Assembly (NCBI GenBank): GCA_035771165.1
Contig: JAWNZC010000329.1
Coordinates: forward strand, 1-64,000
Direction of reading: 5' to 3'
Length of the DNA: 64,000 nt
Source of the DNA: Paragorgia papillata
Lineage: Eukaryota; Cnidaria; Anthozoa; Scleralcyonacea; Coralliidae
Below are positions 56,194 to 64,000 of this stretch, piece after piece; position 1 is the first letter of the stretch; every line of letters begins with the position of its first letter. A model generated the notes under the pieces. It saw only the letters and a program-made list of their open reading frames with translations, searched no databases and had not been told where the DNA came from. The position numbers were made by a program, and so were the translations under genes.

Positions 56194-56379
56194 CGATTCC
56201 CAACTTAAAAGACTCGTGTGAGTAGAATTCTTGTTGGTTCTCTTCTCTACTTAAAGAGTTTTTCTCTAGGTGTGTGTTATCCTACTGGAGAGCAAGTTCG
56301 TTACACTTGAAACCGGATAGTATTGTGCTCACTTCAAGATACTTTCTTTCAAGAAGGATTCTTAATCTCGAATATCCCT

Positions 56380-56560
56380 CATAATTTAAATATATTTATG
56401 TAATAAATACAGTTAACGGCGACTATTCCGTGTTTGTATGGGTGTCCACAGGGATTGGGACTAGGCCCGGCGCACGACCTATCACGTGATTAGGGGACTA
56501 TTTAAGCGTAGTCAGATCGAGGTCTGGCATTAGTCACAGTTCTCCAAGCCTTGAAGAGAT
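56380..56560 (+). promoter_or_regulatory. LTR-like or promoter-like region before the Ser/Thr/Pro-rich ORF
   Basis: Contains AATAAATACAGTTAAC, then GTGTTTGTATGGGTGTCCAC and a TATA-like ACTATTTAAGCG at 56,499. Its AATAAA...TTAAC...GTTTGTATG order is loosely like the 174-bp repeats at 21,483 and 24,862. Confidence 0.3.
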
Positions 56561-57056
56561 GCCGAGACTGACTAGAAACAGTCTAACAACTGCCTGGACT
56601 TCAATGCCTAACGTTAACGCTACGTCTGGACCTCCCGGGGAAGGGACAAACACATTGACGAACACACACCCTCTAGCCACGTTGAAGTGCCTACGGCTGC
56701 GCCAGTGGTGTCGACGTCGATTTCCACAGTGCAAGCGACCTCCTCTGGATTCCCGCCACAGCTTCTGGCTTCAACTGCTAGCTCTCCTCTGGCGTTACAA
56801 GCTACGCTGCGGCCACCACTAGCAGGTACGATCGTTACAGAGGCTCCAGCCTTTTTACCTACGTTTGGGTCACCGTCAGTTCCCCATGCAGCTTGTGCTC
56901 CCGGGGACTTCGTTGTCATTCTCTTCGTGCTCGCCATTGCTCGCTATTTCCACTACGCCAGTCGCACAGTCCGTTGGGCCCACTATTCCAATAACCAGTA
57001 TCCTTCATCCATCGGTGGGGCTTCCATCCACCTCCTACACCGCGCCCTTTGTAGTT
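56559..57056 (+). pseudogene. disrupted Ser/Thr/Pro-rich ORF, probably retrotransposon ORF1
   Basis: Three frames join: MPRLTRNSLTTAWTSMPNVN (56,559-56,690), PTAAPVVSTSISTVQATSSG (about 56,690-56,885) and QLVLPGTSLSFSSCSPLLAI to YTAPFVV (about 56,885-57,056). The composition and the final PFVV resemble N-terminal ORFs of cnidarian tyrosine-recombinase or gypsy-type retroelements that I know only loosely. Two frameshifts and the LINE inserted at 57,057 break it. Confidence 0.4.
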
Positions 57057-58030
57057 AGTAATAGTAATAGTAGTAATAGTAATAATTTATTTACCGTCGA
57101 AGGCGTAAGGAGTGGTCGCCCAGTCTCCCGAGCTAATAGCTCATGTTAAAAACGCTCGAAAAAACAGAACAGGAATAATCTAACTATATACAGGTGATAA
57201 ATAAAAACTAGTAGTCGAATAAAATAAATTACTAACAATATATGGCAGACTAAAAATTACGAGCAGCTGCTACACAAGCATGCTGCTTTGGATAAAACAA
57301 CATTATGCAGTTTCTTTTTAAAAATCGCTAAAGAATCTGTCTTTTTAATGTCAACTGGTAAATTGTTCCATAAATGTGAAACAATATAACTAAATGAATT
57401 ATGGAGATACCTAGTATTGTACGATGGTTGCCTTACTTTAAACTTACTATTTCGTAGATTATAAGATGTCGTACGTGGTGTAATTAGGTCCATTTTGTTT
57501 AAAACTTTTAAAAAATACAGACAAAGATTGAACGTATCGTCTGTGTTCAAGTTTTCGCATATTGATTAAGTTAAGAGCTGTTTCATAATCGGTTGAACGC
57601 GGAAGGTTTAACAAAGATTTGATAGCGTAGTGATTTACTGCTTCCCGCTTTTTCACTTGAGTTTTACCAATGCCACAACCAGTATTGGGCTTCAATACTC
57701 TAAATGTGGCAGAATGTAGGCTTTATAAAGACGAACTGCATTATCTGGCTGTATGAACCGCCTAATTCTTCGTAGTGCTCCAATTTTAGCGTATGCCTTC
57801 TTTACCATTGAATTAATATGTAATTTGAAATTAAGATCATCGTCCAGGTCCACTCCAAGTATTCTCAACGTATCACCTAACTCAATCGAGTCGGTTCCAA
57901 CAGTAAAGTTATAATTATATCCAGATTTACCAATTATCATTGCCTGTGTTTTCGATGTATCAATTCCAAGACAATTTTCTCGAAACCACCCGCATAGCAC
58001 TTCCAAATCCTGGTTGATGTTATGCTCCAG
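57057..58030 (-). pseudogene. 3' part of LINE A (L2/CR1-like) with tail
   Basis: Minus-strand fragments encode CGWFRENCLGIDTSKTQAMI, GDTLRILGVDLDDDLNFKLH, IRRFIQPDNAVRLYKAYILP, and after frameshifts HSFSYIVSHLWNNLPVDIKK-like C-terminal sequence ending near 57,257. The 3' UTR ends GACGGTAAATAAATTATTAC and a TTA/CTA microsatellite at 57,057-57,092. This is the thumb and C-terminus of an RT different in sequence from the next element. Confidence 0.75.
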
Positions 58031-59450
58031 TGTTATTGGATATATGCGATGAGTTGTGTGATAACATGGCCAGCACGGTTTTTTAACTTTTGTAGTCTAG
58101 TTGCTTGGAATGCCGTCAGAGTATCCCAAACAATGTCACAATAATCAAATAAAGGCTGTATTAAAGAATTGTAAATTGCAAGGGCCACCTCTTTGGAAAC
58201 AAGTGGACGCGCCTGCTTCAAGCCTGCAATTGCTTGTGAAATATTTTTTGACATACAATCAACGTGTTCATATCCCAAGCAAGTCTTTCATCAATATGCA
58301 CACCTAAACATTTAGTGAATTTAACACTATTTACTTTATGACCGTCAATATTAATTTGCGATAGATTTCGAGTTTTATTAAGGTTATCGTCCGATCCTAT
58401 AAACATGTGTTCTGTTTTTGTGGCGTTTAGACTTAATTTGTTTGCTAGTAACCACTGCTTTATGTTGCTCAGGTCTTTATTAGTGGATTGAATAACAGTT
58501 TTTAATGATCTACCACTTGTGGTTATATTTGTGTCATCAGCATACATTCGTGGATTTGAATGTTGCACACAATGCGGTAGATCATTTATGTAGATTAGAA
58601 AAAGCAGAGGCCAAAGAATTGAGCCTTGAGGTACACCACATTTTATTTTCTTGAAAGAGGATAAACAACCACTTATAAAACAACATTGAGTACGATCCGT
58701 AAGGTAGGATTCAAACCATTTAAGCGTTGGAGCAGACAAACCATACAGTCGAAGCTTCTGTAGTAAAATAGAATGATCGACTGTATCGAATGCCTTCGAC
58801 AGGTCGAGAAACACCACCGAATTGAATTTACCATTATCCATATTAGTGTACCATTCCATTGTGGCATCGAGTAAAGATGTCGCAGTAGAATGGCAACTTC
58901 TAAACCCTGATTGATGTTTGGATAATAGATTATTTTTCTGTAAATAGCCGTATAGCTGGTTGTAAACAATTCTTTCAAACACTTTCGCAATAGGCGATAT
59001 GACAGAAATTGGTCTATAGTTATTCATGTTATCTTTTAGGCCAGACTTATAAGTTGGAGTGACCTTTGCAACTTTCCAATCTCCTGGGAAAACCCCTGAG
59101 CGTATGGAATTATTAAAAATATAACAAAGTGATTCCGATATCACTGGTGCTGCCTCTTTGACCAAGCGACAGGGGATTTTATCAAGGCCTGTTGCTTTAT
59201 TAGTTTTAATGGTTTTGAGAAGCAGTTCAACATCTGTTAACGAAATTTGGTCCAAATTAAAGGTGCTCGTTGCTGGAGTAACATATTCCTCAAATCCTTT
59301 GGTGGAGCTAGGTGATTCGGCCGCTAAATTAGGACCAATCTCAGTAAAGTGCTCGTTGAACAACTCAGCTATTTCGGCTTCACTGGTGAAAGTGCTAGAT
59401 TTGTGAGTTATAGTCTGAATATTGTGTTCCGCCTTGTCATTTCGTGACAT
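58031..59450 (-). pseudogene. LINE B reverse transcriptase domain
   Basis: Minus-strand frame from 59,450 encodes the RT: KVTPTYKSGLKDNMNNYRPI, VFLDLSKAFDTVDHSI, CGVPQGSILWPLLFLIYIND and the catalytic RMYADDTNI. A frameshift near 58,275 separates the C-terminal part (ISQAIAGLKQARPLVSKEVA to LQKLKNRAGHVITQ). It stops abruptly near 58,031 where LINE A sequence begins. Confidence 0.9.
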
Positions 59451-59458
59451 AACCTCGT

Positions 59459-60540
59459 TTATTGTTTTCCAAATTTCTGACCTGATAAGTCTTTAAAACG
59501 ATTGAGATAATATTTAGATTTTGTTGTTTTAATTGCATTATTCAGCCTATTTTTTGCATTCTTATAGTCCGCCCATTTTTGTGAGCTATTTGTTTTGATA
59601 GCAAGAGCTTTTAGTTTATCTCGAGCAATTATTTGTCGTTTAATTTCGGAATTTAACCATGGCGATTTTTTATTTCTTATTCTTCTCTTTTTGAGTGGTG
59701 CATGTTTATCAATTACTGTGAGAAACATATTTTTCCAATTTTGCCACATGTCACTGGGATTATCAAATGTTTTTATGTTATCCCATGGCATGGAGCTTAG
59801 ATCAGTTCTAAAACTTTCCGGCTGAAAGTTTTTAAAATTTCTCGATTCAACTACTTTATGTTTCTTTGTACACGGAATTGCTATTTTTCTGACTGCAAAC
59901 ACTAAGCAGTGATCACTAATACCTAATGGAAGGACACCGCTGCAGACAATTCTGTTCGGCATGTTCGTTAGTATTACGTCGAATAGGCTTTTACTAGATT
60001 CGGTAATTCTAGTGGGTTCATTGATTAACTGTGTGAGTTGATATAACTCAGCAAGCCCTTTAAACATGCGTTTCGTTTTATTAGTCTCTGCAGATAGCAA
60101 ATTCGTATTTAAATCACCCAGAATAAATAACTCTTTGCCTTCATTATCAACTTTAGCAATAATTGTTTCTAAGCATTTATAAAATTTATCACTATCTCCA
60201 TTGGGAGATCTATACCAAGAAAGAATTGTAAACGCTTTACTATTGGGTTTCATTACATCAATGCACACAGCTTCTATTTCATCAGAAATTATTTGTGGTC
60301 TCCATTCGTAGTTAATTGTATTTCGGATATAGAGGGCTACTCCTCCACCGCTACGATTTCTGTCCTTTCGAATAATGTTGTAGTTCGTTAGAGGTACGGA
60401 CTCATTTGAGATAGTAGCATCTAATTTACTTTCATTAATAGCTAGGACATCAAGATTTTCGTTTTCGACCCATGCACGTAACTCATCAATATGGCACAAT
60501 AGACTAGCAATATTAATAGAAGCTAATTTAAAACCTCTAA
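59459..60540 (-). pseudogene. LINE B apurinic-type endonuclease domain
   Basis: Minus-strand frame encodes an exonuclease III-like endonuclease: LDVLAINESKLDATIS (catalytic Glu in NES/NET), RSGGGVALYIRNTI, ILSWYRSPNG, LFILGDLNTNLLS and the C-terminal GISDHCLVFAV (Ser-Asp-His). The reading continues upstream past 60,499 as VRGFKLASINIASLLCHIDE. A one-base shift near 59,465 separates it from the RT frame, which should continue as KTINEVMSRND. Confidence 0.9.
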
Positions 60541-60561
60541 CCTGTGGAACGTAGAATGTAG

Positions 60562-60682
60562 TGTGTAGGGGGAGGGGGAGGGGGAGGGGGAAGGGGAGGG
60601 GAGGGGGAGTGGGAGGGGAGGGGGAGGGGGAGGGGAGGGGGAGGGGCAGGGGCAGGGGGAGGGGGAGGGGGAGGGGGAGTTC
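60562..60682. repeat. (GGGGGA)n G-rich simple repeat
   Basis: About 120 bases of GGGGGA/GGGGA units with a few C and A changes, on the 5' side of LINE B. The plus strand could form G-quadruplexes. The Pro/Ser frame on the minus strand is a by-product. Confidence 0.95.
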
Positions 60683-60716
60683 CTAGAGGGAGCATTCTCT
60701 ACAGTATTAACTGTTC

Positions 60717-60980
60717 TTTTCATTTAAAAAATAATTGATTTTGATGTTAAGCAGCGACGATGCTCACTTCCGTAGTTTATAATAGGAGACATAAGATCAA
60801 GTTATTTATAGTATATAGCGAGCATCGTTGTAAAAAAACGTTTTTTAAAAGCGTCAATTGTAAAAATGCGCTATTATCTTATTCAAAACTAACATATTAC
60901 AAGGCGGGTGTATATAAAATGTCATTTTAAATAACAGTCCTCGCCCTATTGCATGTTTTTCTGTTGAGCACCGTAGTGAG
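60717..60980. repeat. 264-bp dispersed repeat, copy 2
   Basis: See 28,101-28,365. Homology begins exactly where the 5' end of LINE B and its GA repeat stop. Confidence 0.8.
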
Positions 60981-60984
60981 CTTC

Positions 60985-61660
60985 AAAGCGCCTATAATGA
61001 GCTATGATTAAGTGATTGCATCCAAACGCTCCAACTGGATGACTGCTTCATTATTTTAAACATTGTTCACACCGCGGACAAGTTTGCATAAACGTTAAGG
61101 TATTTGCACTGGCTAATTTATGACATTTTCAAAAATATCTCAAAGATGTGCAACTTTAGCTATGCTACTTAGAATTTATGAAATGACATGGTATTCTCTG
61201 AACAACAGAGAAATTTCAAAAGCGTAAAAGTTTATGAATCCTTCTCGTCCCCACAGAGTTAACTACCAACCCAGGTAAAATCGCGAACTCTCTGTTTTTT
61301 TCTTATAATATTCAAAAATTGGATTGAAACTAATTGGATTCTTTCTCAGCATTACACTTTGTACCGATGTAGTTTCGAGCCCAGTTGCAAATGAAATATT
61401 ATCTGTTAAAATGAACAATGTTTCATTTCAACCAATCAACTCATTTTAAAATATTTTTCCTTCCACACAAAGTAACTGTAAAGAGGGCCCGAAACTATGT
61501 TTGTACATTTATTTATAACGAATCACCATACCAAATATTTTGGCCCTCAGTGCTGTACTTCCTGAGAAAAACTATTTTCCTGACTGTCCTCAATGCTCCA
61601 AACACCAAATGACTGAAGAAATAACATTTATTTAGAGTATTAAATGGCTTCGGAAACAGC
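60985..61660. other. no gene recognised; short dispersed repeat piece
   Basis: 60,990-61,110 carries GGATGACTGCTTCATTATTT and AAGTTTGCATAAACGTTAA of the family seen at 31,380, 35,760 and 54,470. Nothing else is supported. Confidence 0.45.
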
Positions 61661-61881
61661 TCTCTTCATATGTCCTTACCTTTCGGCCATATTGGTTGTT
61701 TTCCCGCTGATCCAAATCACTGCAGCATGAAAAACAATGTAAATCCTCTCTATCCCTTCCCTACCCCATTGATTAATATTTGTTTATCCGTTGCTATGCA
61801 ATTAACTTCTGGTAATTACTTCCGATCGGTCAAAAACAGATACGCATGCGCACAATTTTATAGAATTTTAGTATTTTCAAA

Positions 61882-62342
61882 ATGGCACGTACAAAGAAGA
61901 GACGTAAACTTTCTAGTGGTGAAAAAAACCCAACTTGCGGTAGAGAGAGGACAAAAAAGTGCGAATATGATGGGAAAGGGAGCTGGAAGCAGATTATCGT
62001 TTACGTTGCCGGCCAAATGGCAACAAGAAACGTACCAACGTGGCAAGAAAACGAGAGTGCAGTTCTCGAGTCCTGGCAAGACTCGATACAAAACACAAAA
62101 AGCTGTAAAGGAAACCCTTCACTTGAGACAAATGAAAGAGTGCCTTCAGGAAGAGTCATCAAGCTGCTTGAGTTCTGAAGACATGAGCACAGACGAATCT
62201 GACTCGATGCTAAATAATGACAACGAGCCAAGTGAAGAAGAAATTATGGAGCGAAGGCTATTCGTTTGTGAATCTACTCAACTGATGGATTTGGTTCAAC
62301 AAATCAACAGCACTTCCAGATGTAGTACAATTGACTGCAACG
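61882..62342 (+). CDS. first exon of the Mutator-like-transposase-domain gene
   Basis: A basic start MARTKKRRKLSSGEK opens at 61,882. The downstream coding frame, from about 61,925, is one base out: TQLAVERGQKSANMMGKGAG, HLRQMKECLQEESSSCLSSE, an acidic Ser-rich stretch (DMSTDESDSMLNNDNEPSEE) and LVQQINSTSRCSTIDCN. The two frames meet in a run of seven A (61,922-61,928), so either a one-base error or mutation split them, or translation starts at MMGKG (about 61,970). The donor is AACG|GTAAGT. The N-terminal part looks unstructured, basic then acidic, as in many nuclear proteins. Confidence 0.6.
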
Positions 62343-62604
62343 GTAAGTTTATATAGCTCTATATATAGTTTTATTTCATTAATGAAAATCAGGGTACTCC
62401 AATCACCATAGTATATTAACACATTTTCAATTTTTATCACTGAGCATTGGCAAACATTACAATAGCATACATTGTTTCTTTGAGGGTATTATAGTAGCCT
62501 GTAAACAGACTGTCTTTAGGGGGGTGTGGCTTTGGGTCGCCCAAGAAAGAATGTCTGCTCGCAGGTTAGTATTATAGCGTTGTTCTAATTTAATCTCCTA
62601 CCAG

Positions 62605-63841
62605 GTATTCTTCGATTAGCCAAAGTAGAAGCAAATGGTCATGGTGGAAGCCTAAATGCCACTTTTGTCTGTACTGGTTGTAGTATCCGTACCGTAAAAT
62701 TTCAGGGATCAGCATTGGTTGAAGGTTCAAGAAGAGCAGTTGTTGGCCTCGCCCTTGCAGTAGCCTTCTTTATCTCAGGACATGGATTTTCTAAGTTTGA
62801 GAAGACTCTAAGACTGTTTCTGGGAATTAGCTGTTTGTCAAAGAATCGCTACTATGAAGTCATAAAACTTGTTTATCGTTATATTACAGAGATCCTGGAC
62901 GGTATGTGTGCAGAAGAAAAAGATAGGATTAAAGCTATCGAACCTGGGATCCTTGGCTGTTGGCAAAAGGCTGTTGTAACGTCAGATGGTGTGTGGCATA
63001 CCAGGGGTCACTTCAGTAAGAATGGTTCTTTTATCATAAAGAACTACCTTACTGGAGGTCTCCTCTGGTATGGTCACAAGTGTATGCGCGGCAACGATGA
63101 TGTAATCGAAGAAGAATTGTATGAAGGGACATCAAAGTCCATGGAGGGTGTCCTTGCAGAAGAGTGCTATGAGTATGCGAAAAATGAAGGCTGCATTATT
63201 GACACTGTGTGGCAAGATGGTGATTCAAGTTCTGCAAAATCTGTTATGCTGAATCATCCTACTGCCAAAGTTTATAAGTGTGGAGGCCATGTGGGAAGAG
63301 CCTTCAAACAGATTGAAAGAAGTAGCAAAAAAGAATTTTCACATGATCTAAAAAGAATACATAGGGGGAAATTCCCTCTGGTTGATTCTGCAAAGTGCAA
63401 ATGCACCCGTCACAAGGCTGGCTGTGGCTGTTTATCAGATGCCTTCATTAAAGGAGCTCGTCTTAACCATTTCTGTGTTTTACAGCAATGCAAGGATGCT
63501 GCTGAATATGCTCAGCGTATGCGTGATCTAGCCCAGTACCATTGTAGAGACATTCATAACTGGGAAGGTGGGTCGTGCAAATTTCATAACAATATAATCT
63601 GTTGTTGTAAAACTTGTGATGAAGATGAAGATCTCAAGTGTGAAGGGAGTCCTTTCAAGACCAAGTGCCCCTTGACATGTGAGTTTCATTGGCTGGCCTA
63701 CAGGATAGAATGCGAGAAACGAGCAGAAGATGCATATTCAGTAATCCACCCAGAGTTGGGAAGGGGGCACTCCAACCAGTGTGAAGCCCACTTTACTGTT
63801 TTGCCACAGTTTAGGTCCAAGGATCAAAGTCTAAACAGGTA
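62605..63841 (+). CDS. Mutator-like transposase domain protein, main exon
   Basis: Acceptor CTCCTACCAG; phase 1 matches the first exon. It encodes ILRLAKVEANGHGGSLNATF, a Cys pair (FVCTGCSIR), then VTSDGVWHTRGHFSKNGSFI, DTVWQDGDSSSAKSVM and KVYKCGGHVGRAFKQI: the DGxW-x-RGH, DGDS and C-GH blocks known from the metazoan Mutator-like transposase domain (PF20700 type). The C-terminal third is Cys/His-rich (KCKCTRHKAGCGC, CCCKTCDEDEDLKCEG, LTCEFHWLAYRIECEKRAED). The frame ends SLNR and TAA at 63,841; alternatively AACAG|GTAACC at 63,838 is a splice donor and the gene continues. It may be a domesticated gene or part of a transposon; no TIRs were seen in the window. Confidence 0.7.
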
Positions 63842-63844
63842 ACC

Positions 63845-64000
63845 CTAATTTAAACAAATAAAATTGTATTACAATGCTACCAAGTTCTCAAAAGAACTGA
63901 TACATGAAAAGTAAGCAATGTATGAGAAATTTATTAATCAAGTCAAAACGTGCTTCTAGAGCAACTACGTCAAAATGGCAGAAATAAGATCCATCAGGTA
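63845..64000. other. 3' UTR or intron, no feature
   Basis: AT-rich, contains AATAAA-like AAATAAAATT at 63,857; too short to decide between intron and 3' UTR. Confidence 0.3.

Noticed and set aside
60523..60723. Pro/Ser-rich minus-strand ORF
   Set aside because: It is a translation of the GGGGGA simple repeat and runs out of frame with the LINE endonuclease.

Overview
The window is eukaryotic DNA: AT-rich, mostly non-coding, full of dispersed repeats, with coding sequence split into exons that have GT/AG borders. It looks like an invertebrate metazoan. The repeat content (a Polinton-type element, Penelope-like elements, L2/CR1-like LINEs, tRNA-derived and 5S-derived repeats, many GC-capped hairpins), a ROCO-type gene built of shuffled exons, and a Mutator-like-transposase-domain gene fit an anthozoan cnidarian such as a coral or anemone best. 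That assignment is inference.

Layout. 1-5,860: first copy of a 5.8 kb repeat unit, ending in a TG microsatellite; it holds a CRE-bearing foldback element and a broken retropepsin. 6,100-7,860: two 66-bp palindromes beside AT repeats, then about 3.5 copies of a roughly 200-bp tandem repeat. 7,875-10,560: a compact Polinton-like element (long near-identical TIRs, 6-bp target duplication CACGGT, two minus-strand genes) inserted in the next tandem unit. 10,860-17,030: SINEs, a MITE, a LINE 3' end with a (TAA)n tail, ATTGAT-rich DNA, gene fragments and one spliced exon. 18,100-19,300: a 109-bp hairpin and a 52-bp minisatellite. 21,480-25,510: a strongly G/T-skewed tract with 174-bp direct repeats. 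25,870-28,400: hairpins, an hAT-type MITE and a dispersed repeat.

28,790-54,272 holds minus-strand exons that I read as one modular gene or a cluster of related genes: an N-side helical exon (54.1 kb), a large Roc-COR GTPase exon (43.2-41.1 kb), a 66-nt linker exon (35.4 kb), a trypsin-like pseudoprotease exon (34.2-33.6 kb) and a second helical exon (28.8 kb). All five are symmetric phase 1-1 exons. The second copy of the 5.8 kb unit (43.4-49.2 kb) and two Penelope-like remnants (50.0-54.0 kb) lie in the putative intron between the 54.1 kb and 43.2 kb exons.

55.9-61.1 kb is a nested repeat block: a hammerhead-like hairpin, a 5S rRNA-derived fragment, a disrupted Ser/Thr/Pro-rich ORF, a chimeric LINE and a GGGGGA tract. 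From about 61.9 kb a plus-strand two-exon gene with a Mutator-like transposase domain runs towards the window end. No CRISPR array, complete rRNA gene or convincing functional tRNA gene was seen.
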